Source: Sphaeroforma sirkka (Eukaryota; Opisthokonta; Ichthyosporea; Ichthyophonida). From it: a DNA stretch of 64,000 nt. The translations under genes were made by a program, and so were the position numbers. Positions 32,200-40,892 of this stretch are shown here, piece after piece (the first letter of the stretch is position 1; each line of letters begins with the position of its first letter). The DNA lies in contig LUCW03000005.1 of the NCBI GenBank assembly GCA_001586965.3, positions 69,501 through 133,500 on the forward strand. The letters run 5' to 3'. Under the pieces are notes generated by a model, which was given only the letters and a program-made list of their open reading frames with translations, was not told the origin of the DNA and searched no databases.

Positions 32200-33093
32200 A
32201 TGAAAAACGCAGTCCTTGCAACCATCGACCAGCTGAACGCGCAATCACCAGGGCCCCACAACAGGGAGTGGCGGGCCATCAATGATCTCATGGAGGATGG
32301 CGTGTGCGACGACGAAACGGATATTGACGAGATCGGCGCCGCCATCATCTCAACCCCGGTCGACGGCAAGGGTGTGTCACCGTACAAGAAGGTTGTACTT
32401 GCGCGCATCGTCGCGGCCAGCGCACGCAACTTCAGCCCCGGCACCCTGGGCAAGACGTTTGCGCTACTCAACAGCCTGCGCCCTAAGCTGGCCGGCAAGA
32501 TTGCAGAGAACATTGCCGCCACCATTGGCACGAATCTGGAGGTGGAGGCCATGTGTGTGCGTCTCTGGACCGAGAAGGTCTTTTGTGGGCCGCCGCCGGT
32601 GCTGAAGCCACGGGAAAACGCCCCCAAGGCCTGTTGGTCGTGTGTGATGAACAGACTTTTCGAGTTCCTCAGGGACGAGGAGGTCTGTGCCAAGCGCTGG
32701 TACAAGCTGGACAGGCTGGTCCAACAAACGCCGTCGCTCGTCCTGGACGAGGGCGACAGCGTTGAGCGCTGCATCGTCCTCGACCTCGGCATGCGATTCG
32801 AGTCGCTTGCGGGCAAGCCGGTGCCGCCGCTCGTTTCTGACTATGAGATCATGGTCCTGGTCCGCCTGCTAGTAGACAACAGCAACCTCCTGGCCCGGCA
32901 CGCGTTCGCGGCCATGCTGCTGCTCGGCGCCATCCGCAGCCAGCACCTCAAGAAGAGAGTCCTGTTGGCCAAGCGCTTCCTGGCCACGAGCCTGATCCAC
33001 AACTTGGTGGAGACTGCGGAGGTCGTTCAGGTGGCCACTGGGATCAACCACCTGGCGTTGATCGAGACCAGTCTACGCAAACACTTTGCTTGA
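32200..33093 (+). CDS. Unrecognised helical protein, family X copy 1
   Basis: The 297-residue protein is mostly helical, with a conserved core (SPYKKVVLARIVAASARNFSP, CKRW-type segment, LGMRFESLAGKPVPPLVSDY, LLVDNSNLLARHAFAAMLLL, KRVLLAKRFLATSLI). A second copy of the family lies at 36924-37897, and its last ~150 bases are duplicated again at 36621-36770. The helical pairs in the second half could form an ARM/HEAT-like solenoid; that is a guess. No catalytic motif or membrane segment. Confidence 0.6.
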   Translation: MKNAVLATIDQLNAQSPGPHNREWRAINDLMEDGVCDDETDIDEIGAAIISTPVDGKGVSPYKKVVLARIVAASARNFSPGTLGKTFALLNSLRPKLAGKIAENIAATIGTNLEVEAMCVRLWTEKVFCGPPPVLKPRENAPKACWSCVMNRLFEFLRDEEVCAKRWYKLDRLVQQTPSLVLDEGDSVERCIVLDLGMRFESLAGKPVPPLVSDYEIMVLVRLLVDNSNLLARHAFAAMLLLGAIRSQHLKKRVLLAKRFLATSLIHNLVETAEVVQVATGINHLALIETSLRKHFA

Positions 33094-33443
33094 GCAAGTC
33101 TGGCGCAGCAAAAAAATAATTGTACGCTAAATAAAAAACCCTAAACCCAAACAATTGTAGTGAAACAAATAAAACCATTTGAAAAAAAAAAAAATGGCGT
33201 TTATGGGCATAAGGCGACACCGCTCCAAAAAAACCCCGGTGGGGCGACGAGGTAACTCCTCGTGCAGATTCTTCGGAGACCCCCATTGATGAGGGCCAAG
33301 TTATGAGCCCCAAAACTGGCACGCCCAAGAAAAAAAAAATCGCTCTCGAAATTTGTGTATAAAAGCAGACCATCAGTCAGTTCTTTATTCACTTCTACAC
33401 TCACACTTTACAGATATAATACGTGTGCGTGTTCTACTCAACA
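33094..33443. other. Gap with a 5' gene relic and TATA promoter
   Basis: After the family X gene come CCCTAAACCC, then at 33194-33289 a relic of the 5' end of the 39154 gene (MAFMGIRRHRSK followed by unrelated codons). At 33358-33364 is TATAAAA, ~85 bases before the start at 33444. No other gene seen. Confidence 0.6.
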
Positions 33444-36400
33444 ATGACCGATTCCTTCTACACCCCAGAGGTTGCCGCGGGGCTCGAAACGCTGGCCGTC
33501 GACGTCGTCAAGGGCGGTGCGTCCATTCTACCCTACGATTCCGTCCATGCTGGGACGCGAGTAATCTTCATTGGCTACTACCCCCCAGCCAGGAATGCCC
33601 TCGAGAAGCATAATGGCACCGCGAGGGCCATAAGTAGGGAGTTGGGGTCAGGCATCGATTATTCGTTCATCGACGGCGTGCCACTGTCTCCGTTGGGATT
33701 TGCGAAGGATTTTGACCAGCCCAAATGCCATCGGCTCATTACAACCAACCCGGACCGTTACGCTTGGCTATTCACCTACCTCGTTCAACGTGTGACGCGT
33801 GCGATCGAGACCGCACCCGATGCTCTCTTGTTCGTCTGCGGGGGCACCATGGAGTGGATGTGGACCAATTATGTTGGACCCGTGTGTCCAGCCATCGAGA
33901 CAGGTCCAGGGGTCATCTTTGGTCAGCATCCGTCACACCATCTCCTGTCTAGCAAGATCAGGAAGAATGCGGAGCACAGATTCAAGATCGAAATGCTGGG
34001 TATACGGAACATCGTTTTGGGTAATGTGGACGGCGTCTGCCTTATGGCGCAATGGCACGATGCGATTGCCCAAGTACAGGCGGCAACTGGTGTGGCGTCA
34101 TCCCCCGCATACAAAAGCATCTTTGGTCCCGAGGACGTCGCTGTCATTTCCAAGCGTGTCCGGTTCTGGAACGACAGGCCCCACCCAACACCCGCGTTTG
34201 TCTATTTTGAAACAGATGCCATCAAACGCATGCTGGCCATCGAAAAAGGTGTGGGCTGTATGTTCAATCCACTAGGTTCCTGGGTGCCAATTCTCACCAA
34301 GGAGACGAGTGGCATAATTGGCGTGGTCCGCGCCGCAAAGGCCGAGGGCATCCCAGTATCCTCCAACTCGCTGCTCTCCCGGCTACTGGATGGTGATGCA
34401 GCTGCTCGCAAGGACATTCTTGGCGTGGTCCGCGCCGCAAAGACCGAGGGCATTCCAGTATCCTCCGACTCGCTGCTCTGCCGGCTACTGGATGGTGATG
34501 CAGCTGCTCGCAAGGACATTCTTGGCGTGGTCCGCACCGCAAAGGCCGAGGGCATTCCAGTATCCGCCGGCTCGCTGCTCTCCCGGCTACTGGATGGTGA
34601 TGCAGCTGCTCGCGAGGACATTCTTGGTGTGGTCCGCGCCGCAAAGGCCGAGGGCATTCCAGTATCCTCCGGCTCGCTGCTCTGCCGGCTACTAGATGGT
34701 GATGCAGCTGCTCGCAAGGACATTCTTGGCGTGGTCCGCGCCGCAAAGGCCGAGGGCATTCCAGTATCCTCCGACGCGCTGCTCTCCCGGCTACTGGATG
34801 GTGATGCAGCTGCTCGCAAGGACATTCTTGGCGTGGTCCGCGCCGCAAAGGCCGAGGGCATCCCAGTATCCGCCGGCTCGCTGCTCTCCCGGCTACTGGA
34901 TGGTGATGCAGCTGCTCGCGAGGACATTCTTGGCGTGGTCCGCGCCGCAAAGGCCGAGGGCATTCCAGTATCCTCCGGCTCGCTGCTCTGCCGGCTACTA
35001 GATGGTGATGCAGCTGCTCGCAAGGACATTCTTGGCGTGGTCCGCGCCGCAAAGGCCGAGGGCATTCCAGTATCCTCCGACGCGCTGCTCTCCCGGCTAC
35101 TGGATGGTGATGCAGCTGCTCGCAAGGACATTCTTGGCGTGGTCCGCGCCGCAAAGGCCGAGGGCATCCCAGTATCCGCCGGCTCGCTGCTCTCCCGGCT
35201 ACTGGATGGTGATGCAGCTGCTCGCGAGGACATTCTTGGTGTGGTCCGCGCCGCAAAGGCCGAGGGCATTCCAGTATCCTCCGGCTCGCTGCTCTGCCGG
35301 CTACTAGATGGTGATGCAGCTGCTCGCGAGGACATTCTTGGCGTGGTCCGCGCCGCAAAGGCCGAGGGCATCCCAGTATCCTCCGACTCGCTGCTCTGCC
35401 GGCTACTGGATGGCGATGCAGCTGCTCGCAAGGACATTCTTGGCGTGGTCCGCATCGCAAAGGCCGAGGGCATTCCAGTATCCTCCGACTCGCTGCTCTG
35501 CCGGCTACTGGATGGTGATGCAGCTGCTCGCAAGGACATTCTTGGCGTGGTCCGCATCGCAAAGGCCGAGGGCATTCCAGTATCCTCCGACTCGCTGCTC
35601 TGCCGGCTACTGGATGGTGATGCAGCTGCTCGCAAGGACATTCTTGGCGTGGTCCGCGCCGCAAAGGCCGAGGGCATCCCAGTATCCTCCAACTCGCTGC
35701 TCTCCCGGCTACTGGATGGTGATGCAGCTGCTCGCGAGGACATTCTTGGCGTGGTCCGCACCGCAAAGGCCGAGGACATCCCAGTATCCTCTGACTCACT
35801 GCTCTCCCGGCTACTGGATGGTGATGCAGCTGCTCGCGAGGACATTCTTGGCGTGGTCCGCACCGCAAAGGCCGAGGGCATTCCATTATCCTCCAACTCA
35901 CTGCTCTCCCGGCTACTGGATGGTGATGCAGCTGCTCGCGAGGACATTCTTGGTGTGGTCCGCACCGCAAAGGCCGAGGACATCCCAGTATCCTCTGACT
36001 CACTGCTCTCCCGGCTACTGGATGGTGATGCAGTTGCTCGCGAGGACATTCTTGGTGTGGTCCGCACCGCAAAGGCCGAGGGCATCCCAGTATCCTCCGG
36101 CTCGCTGCTCTCCCGGCTACTGGATGGTAGTAGTGAGAAGCGGGTGGAGATTTTACGTGGTGTCAGGTTGATGATGGATCACAAAATATCTTGTTCCCAA
36201 AACACTGTCGTCAAGTATGTTGTTGGACCCAACTATCGCTCAAGAGTTGAATCGATAGTCGGTCTGCGAAACGCCGGTGTTCCTATAAACAACTCCACCG
36301 TCCACCGCGCACTCGTCTTGGGGTATTACGATATTGTGGTTGATATTTGGAGCAGAATGAAAACTGAAGGTGTACAATCCAAGAAGCGCAACGCAACAGG

Positions 36401-36461
36401 AAATATGCGTGTGGACAGCGAGATTAAAAGAGTGCGCGTACAACTGGAAGAAGGCCGATGA
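33444..36461 (+). CDS. 34-residue alpha-alpha repeat protein (PPR/TALE-like) with UDG-like N-terminal domain
   Basis: This protein has 1005 residues. Residues ~1-285 form a globular domain with RVIFIGYYPP, ALLFVCGGTMEWMW and VIFGQHPSHHL, in an order recalling the uracil-DNA-glycosylase fold (GxxP loop ... HPS); that call is weak. Residues 291-902 are eighteen gap-free 34-residue repeats (ILGVVRAAKAEGIPVSS, x, SLLSRLLDGDAAARED). Nearly all variation falls at positions 17-19 and 22, with position 18 only D, N or G. Two worn repeats and a basic tail (KKRNATGNMR, KRVRVQ) end the protein. Helix-turn-helix repeats with one variable residue resemble PPR and TAL-effector modules, so sequence-specific nucleic-acid binding is a real possibility. 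TATAAAA lies ~85 bases upstream. Confidence 0.7.
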   Translation: MTDSFYTPEVAAGLETLAVDVVKGGASILPYDSVHAGTRVIFIGYYPPARNALEKHNGTARAISRELGSGIDYSFIDGVPLSPLGFAKDFDQPKCHRLITTNPDRYAWLFTYLVQRVTRAIETAPDALLFVCGGTMEWMWTNYVGPVCPAIETGPGVIFGQHPSHHLLSSKIRKNAEHRFKIEMLGIRNIVLGNVDGVCLMAQWHDAIAQVQAATGVASSPAYKSIFGPEDVAVISKRVRFWNDRPHPTPAFVYFETDAIKRMLAIEKGVGCMFNPLGSWVPILTKETSGIIGVVRAAKAEGIPVSSNSLLSRLLDGDAAARKDILGVVRAAKTEGIPVSSDSLLCRLLDGDAAARKDILGVVRTAKAEGIPVSAGSLLSRLLDGDAAAREDILGVVRAAKAEGIPVSSGSLLCRLLDGDAAARKDILGVVRAAKAEGIPVSSDALLSRLLDGDAAARKDILGVVRAAKAEGIPVSAGSLLSRLLDGDAAAREDILGVVRAAKAEGIPVSSGSLLCRLLDGDAAARKDILGVVRAAKAEGIPVSSDALLSRLLDGDAAARKDILGVVRAAKAEGIPVSAGSLLSRLLDGDAAAREDILGVVRAAKAEGIPVSSGSLLCRLLDGDAAAREDILGVVRAAKAEGIPVSSDSLLCRLLDGDAAARKDILGVVRIAKAEGIPVSSDSLLCRLLDGDAAARKDILGVVRIAKAEGIPVSSDSLLCRLLDGDAAARKDILGVVRAAKAEGIPVSSNSLLSRLLDGDAAAREDILGVVRTAKAEDIPVSSDSLLSRLLDGDAAAREDILGVVRTAKAEGIPLSSNSLLSRLLDGDAAAREDILGVVRTAKAEDIPVSSDSLLSRLLDGDAVAREDILGVVRTAKAEGIPVSSGSLLSRLLDGSSEKRVEILRGVRLMMDHKISCSQNTVVKYVVGPNYRSRVESIVGLRNAGVPINNSTVHRALVLGYYDIVVDIWSRMKTEGVQSKKRNATGNMRVDSEIKRVRVQLEEGR
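34314..36149 (+). repeat. Eighteen exact 102-bp coding repeats with a 306-bp higher-order unit
   Basis: Each unit is exactly 102 bp (34 codons), with no insertions or deletions across 1836 bp. Units 3-5, 6-8 and 9-11 form a triplet (variable residues G, G, D) repeated three times, so a 306-bp block was amplified. Units are near identical at DNA level, including silent sites, indicating recent expansion or gene conversion. Confidence 0.95.
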
Positions 36462-36923
36462 TCCCGACAGCGCATTTGACTCCTCTAGATAAAATTTCCA
36501 ATTTCTAAATAAAATTTTCAAACATGCTCTTTACTCCCGCAATTATAAGCTTCGACATCGGCGCGGGCGGGGACCAGGAGCTTCTTGTAGAGGGTCACAA
36601 GTGTGCTGTGCAAGTTCCCAGGCCAAGCGCTTCCTGGCCACGAGCCTGATCCACAACTTGGTGGAGACTGCGGAGGTCGTTCAGGTGGCCACTGGGATCA
36701 ACCACCTGGCGTTGATCGAGACCAGTCTACGCAAACACTTTGCTTGAGCAAGTCTGGCGCAGCAAAAAAAAAAATAAAGCTCCCTCACCACACACGCCTG
36801 AATGATGAGACTCTGATATATATATGTATATGTATATGTGTGTGGGTTTGTGTATTTAAGGAATGACCAGGCCCCCAGTTGTCTTTCATTCCAACACTCA
36901 CAAAGTTAACACTAACACTAACA
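36462..36923. other. Gap with duplicated 3' end of family X gene and TATA-rich leader
   Basis: 36621-36770 repeats the last ~150 bases of the 32200-33093 gene, stop codon and 3' flank included, but no gene body precedes it. Downstream is a TATATATGTATATG tract (36817-36842) and the leader of the second family X copy. The first ~150 bases hold nothing recognisable. Confidence 0.7.
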
Positions 36924-37897
36924 ATGTCTGAACACTCCAGCCTAGTCGTGGTGCTCACCGTCGACCAGCTCAACGTGCAATCGGGACCCCACAACAACGA
37001 GTGGCGCGACATCCATGCACTCATGGACGAAGACGACGACGAGGAGTTTGTAATCTGCGACCTGCATCTCGACGAGGTCAGCGCCGCCATCGCATCGACC
37101 CTGGCGGCGGACGGGGAGGGGGACGTGTCGCCCTACAAGAAGGTGGTGCTTGCGCGCATTGTGCTGGCGGACGCGCGAAAGTTCAGCCCCGGGTCCCTGT
37201 GCAAGACGTTTGCGCTGCTCAACAGCCTGCGCCCGGGCCCCCTGGCGGAGGTGGCAAGCGAGCTCGCCGAGGACATTGCCATCATCATCGGCATGAATCT
37301 CGAGGCCGAGGCGCGGCGGGTGTACATGTGGACCGGAAAGGTGTTCAGCAAGCAGCCGCCGGTGCTGAAGCCGCGGAAAAAAATGCCCGTGAGGCCTGCT
37401 GGCCGTGTGCGATGAACCAGCTGGACGAGTTCCTTAGGAGCGGAGAGGTGTGTGCAAAGCGCTGGCACGAGCTGGACGAGCTCGTGCGGCAAACCCCGTC
37501 CCTCACCCTGGACGTGGGCCAAGCCGCCGAGCGCGACATTATCATCGACCTCGGCATGCGGTTCGAGTCGCTTGCGGGCCAAGAGGTGCCGCCGCTCATG
37601 TCAGACTATGAGATTATGGTCCTGGTCCGGCTGCTGGTGGACAACACGAATCTCCTCGCCCGGCACGCGTTCACTGCTCTCGTGCTGCTCGGCGCCATCC
37701 GCAGCCCCCGCCTCAAGAAGAGAGTGCTGTTGGCGAAGCGCTTCCTGGCCACGAGCCTGATTCGCAACTTTTGCGAGACCTCGGAGGCGGTCGAGGTGGC
37801 CACTGGGATCAACCACCTGGCGTTGCTCGAGACGGTCTACGCAAACACCTCACTTGAGGAAACCTGGCGCAGTGAAAAAAAAAAATTAATATGCTAA
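36924..37897 (+). pseudogene. Family X copy 2 (looks broken about once)
   Basis: The region matches the 32200 protein over its whole length (TVDQLNVQSGPHNNEW at the start, AKRFLATSLI and ATGINHLALLE at the end), but the coding signal is spread over two overlapping frames, so about one break is present. Codon use in both parts is still protein-like, so the break may be recent or a sequencing artefact. The 3' flank (CCCTAAACCCAAACAA) also matches copy 1. Function unknown. Confidence 0.6.
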
Positions 37898-37942
37898 ATA
37901 AAAAACCCTAAACCCAAACAACTGTATTTATTATTTACAAGA

Positions 37943-38798
37943 TCATAAAAGCTGGTAAGTTCCGTTTGCAATGCTCATACTATAATCCTTGCACACGTGC
38001 TTGTCGAGCCGGAAATAGCTCTCCCACAGGTGATAGATCTCCCAGGGCACCTCGCGGTCCTCCTCGATGCACTTGAGAATCTGCACCTCGGCCTTGGCCA
38101 CCGTGGCGCGGCGGTGTAGCAGAGCCTTCTCCCTCCGGCTCTTGTGTACCAGTGGCTCGGGCGGCGTCTTTGGTACACACACACGCGTGAAACGTCCTCA
38201 GGTAGCGCTCAATCTGCTTGGCCGCCACGACGTGCTTGAAGTTGGTCATTATACCCTCATACACTGGCCGGCATTTGCGCGCTATTTCGTCCCCTTTCGC
38301 CCGGACAAGTGCGTCACTTGCATAATGTTCCATGAAACTCAACTCGCGCGTCTTCTTGCGTTCACGGATGTGGGGGTCAAAGTATGTCCAGAACTCAATG
38401 TTATCCGGCTTTCGGATGAACACCTCCCACTGCTCTCGTCTACCGGAAAGGAGCGCTATCCGCATATTGTACTTCACACCACCCATGCACATGAGCCAGT
38501 CGTTGGGCTGGCAGATGATCTTGTACTCGATCAACGCGTACAAGATGTCTTTGTCGATGATCCCAAACACCCCCAGCTGCCCGTCCCGGTTGAGGTCGTT
38601 CCAGTGGCCGTGGAACTGGCTTGCGAACCACGTATCGTCCAGCACCTGCATGTCCAGCCAGTGGTCCAGTATGCGCAAGGCGACACTGCTTGGTCCCGTG
38701 TAGAGGGACTCGTCCTCCGAGTCGCCCAGCAGGGCCAGTTGGTCGCCAAACGCACCAGGGACGGGCATGTCATTCGTTACGTCGACGTATCCAACCAT
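37943..38798 (-). pseudogene. Unrecognised protein gene, looks broken about once
   Basis: The minus-strand coding signal starts MVGYVDVTNDMPVPGAFGDQ and contains a soluble ~200-residue domain (LRILDHWLDMQVLDDTWFAS, IDKDILYALIEYKIICQ, EFWTYFDPHIRERKKTRELS). The C-terminal part, with a helical Lys/Glu-rich segment (TVAKAEVQILKCIEED), is in a different overlapping frame, so about one break is inferred. No family recognised. The first ~12 codons are duplicated as a relic at 39060-39092. Confidence 0.5.
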
Positions 38799-39153
38799 TT
38801 TGCTTTTTGCTTTGTTTGTTTTGCTTTGTTTTGTTGCTCCTCACATCTCGTCAGTTTCAATTTTCAAACATTTTAAAATCAAACATTACCGCTCCAAGCG
38901 AGCCCAAGCGCAAGCCCAAGCCCCGGCGGCTTCGACTACCTGTTTGTCTCGCCGTCCACGCTCATTGTCGTAAAAAAACCTAAACCCAAACCGTTGTCCT
39001 AAGGGCATGTAGGCCTGTTCAAAGGGCATGTAGGCCTGTTCAAAGGGCATGTAGGCCTGTTCAAAGGGCATGTCATCCGTTACATCAACCATTTTTGCTC
39101 CTCACATCTTTTTTTTAGCTAAAATCAAACATTATAATAAACTCTGCTGAAAA
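38799..39153. other. Mosaic of gene-start relics and a 21-bp repeat
   Basis: 38888-38967 is a relic of the 39154 gene (codons for GGFDYLFVSPSTLIV). 38999-39065 has about three to four 21-bp units (core GGGCATGTAGGCCTGTTCAA; minus-strand peptide MPFEQAY). 39066-39092 is a relic of the start of the 38798 gene (MVDVTDDMPF). Clipped pieces of both neighbours thus lie between them. Confidence 0.65.
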
Positions 39154-39930
39154 ATGGCGTTCATGGGCATAAGGCGACACCACTCCAAGCCCAAGGCCTC
39201 CGAGCCGAGCCCAAGCCCAAGCCCAAGCCCAGGCGCAACCCCCGCCCCCGCCCCCGGTGGCTTCGACTACCTGTTTGTCTCGCCGTCCACGCTCATTGTC
39301 GGGGGCGACACTGTGTGTGAAAAGAATCAAAGCCTGTACCTGTGCCACGGCAAGACCCTGGTCCCGCTGACAATCCAGAAGGCGCTGTGTGCCCGGAGTA
39401 CCACACACGCCTTGCACATAACCGACCCTCTGGAGGTGTGTGTGCGGAACTCGCACACCGCGCACTGTGTCACGGGGGTGTTCACTTACCCCGACATTGT
39501 CACGGTACCGTGGGCGGCGGCGCGTGACCTCGAGGCCTCTGGCAGCGGGCGCAGCTCGCTCATGGTCACCCTGCAGACCAGCACCGCGCCACGCCCGATC
39601 CTCCTGAGGGTACTCAAGAGCGCCAAGGTCGGCCCCAGCACGGTCATGTACACGGTCGAGGCCGTGGTCATGAAGCAAAACACCAGGAGCCGCCCGGAGT
39701 GGCTGGACACGGACGGCACGTACACTGAGCTCGACGCGTTCAGGTCCCCGGGGACCACCCCGTACTCGTCCGTGCACACGGCGACGCCACCGCGCTCCCC
39801 GAGGGTGCTGCGGACCAGGGACATTGGCCCTGCGCCTCCGGTGCCGCAGCGCGCAGCGCCCAAACTCCGCCCGCTCCCTGAGCCGCCGATTGTCGACTCG
39901 TACACGTACACGTATCTTGAAAACCGGTGA
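39154..39930 (+). CDS. Unrecognised 258-residue protein
   Basis: It begins MAFMGIRRHHSKPKASE, with a Ser/Pro-repeat linker (residues ~17-34), a beta-rich central domain (GGFDYLFVSPSTLIVGGDTV, SLYLCHGKTLVPL, VMYTVEAVVMKQN) with several cysteines, and a Pro-rich C-terminal tail (APPVPQRAAPKLRPLPEPP) that could bind SH3/WW-type domains. No membrane segment or catalytic motif. Relics of its 5' part lie at 33194 and 38888. Confidence 0.58.
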   Translation: MAFMGIRRHHSKPKASEPSPSPSPSPGATPAPAPGGFDYLFVSPSTLIVGGDTVCEKNQSLYLCHGKTLVPLTIQKALCARSTTHALHITDPLEVCVRNSHTAHCVTGVFTYPDIVTVPWAAARDLEASGSGRSSLMVTLQTSTAPRPILLRVLKSAKVGPSTVMYTVEAVVMKQNTRSRPEWLDTDGTYTELDAFRSPGTTPYSSVHTATPPRSPRVLRTRDIGPAPPVPQRAAPKLRPLPEPPIVDSYTYTYLENR

Positions 39931-39932
39931 CT

Positions 39933-40817
39933 TCGCTTCAAAAACTTGGCCCAAAAAAAAAAAAACTAGACTTTAAAATTCAAATTTCAAAATTCAAATT
40001 TCAAAAACTTGGCCCAGAAACTTGACTTCAAAAACTAGATTTCAAATATCATGTTTCAAATATCGTGTTTCAAATATCGTGTTTCAAAACCTGGCCCAGA
40101 AACTTGACTTCAAAAACTAGATTTCAAATATCATGTTTCAAATATCGTGTTTCAAATATCGTGTTTCAAAAACCTGGCCCAGAAACTTGACTTCAAAAAC
40201 TAGATTTCAAATATCATGTTTCAAATATCGTGTTTCAAATATCGTGTTTCAAAACCTGGCCCAGAAACTTGACTTCAAAAAACTAGATTTCAAATATCAT
40301 GTTTCAAATATCGTGTTTCAAATATCGTGTTTCAAAAACCTGGCCCAGAAACTTGACTTCAAAAAACTAGATTTCAAATATCATGTTTCAAATATCGTGT
40401 TTCAAATATCGTGTTTCAAAAAAACCTGGCCCAGAAACTTGACTTCAAAACTGGATTTCAAAAAACTAGATTTCAAATATCATGTTTCAAATATCATGTT
40501 TCAAAAACTTGGCCCAGAAACTTGACTTCAAAAACTGGATTTCAAAAATCATGTTTCAAATATCGTGTTTCAAATATCGTGTTTCAAAAACCTGGCCCAG
40601 AAACTTGACTTCAAAAACTGGATTTCAAAAACTAGATTTCAAATATCATGTTTCAAATATCATGTTTCAAAAACTTGGCCCAGAAACTTGACTTCAAAAA
40701 CTGGATTTCAAAAAATCATGTTTCAAAAAAATCATGTTTCAAAAAAAATCATGTTTCAAAAAATCAAATTTCAGGAACATCAGGGTTCGTGTTGCTCTTT
40801 TCAAAATACATGAATTT

Positions 40818-40850
<33 letters not shown>
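39933..40850. repeat. ~83-bp tandem array of the dispersed A/T motif, plus (AC)14
   Basis: About nine units of 82-86 bp, each with GGCCCAGAAACTTGACTTC, an ACTAGATTTCAAATATC segment and several copies of a 14-bp CAAATATCGTGTTT unit. A shrinking tail of ATCATGTTTCAAAA units and an AC run (40823-40850) lead to the EEP gene. Open frames across it are repeat artefacts. Confidence 0.92.
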
Positions 40851-40852
<2 letters not shown>

Positions 40853-40892
40853 CAACAACACCAAAAAAAAGAACAAAACAAAAAAGAGCAGA

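Noticed and set aside
34202-36085. Long minus-strand and alternate plus-strand open frames across the 102-bp repeats
   Set aside because: They are shadows of the repeat array. The frame starting at 33444 has the non-repeat N- and C-terminal domains and is the real gene.
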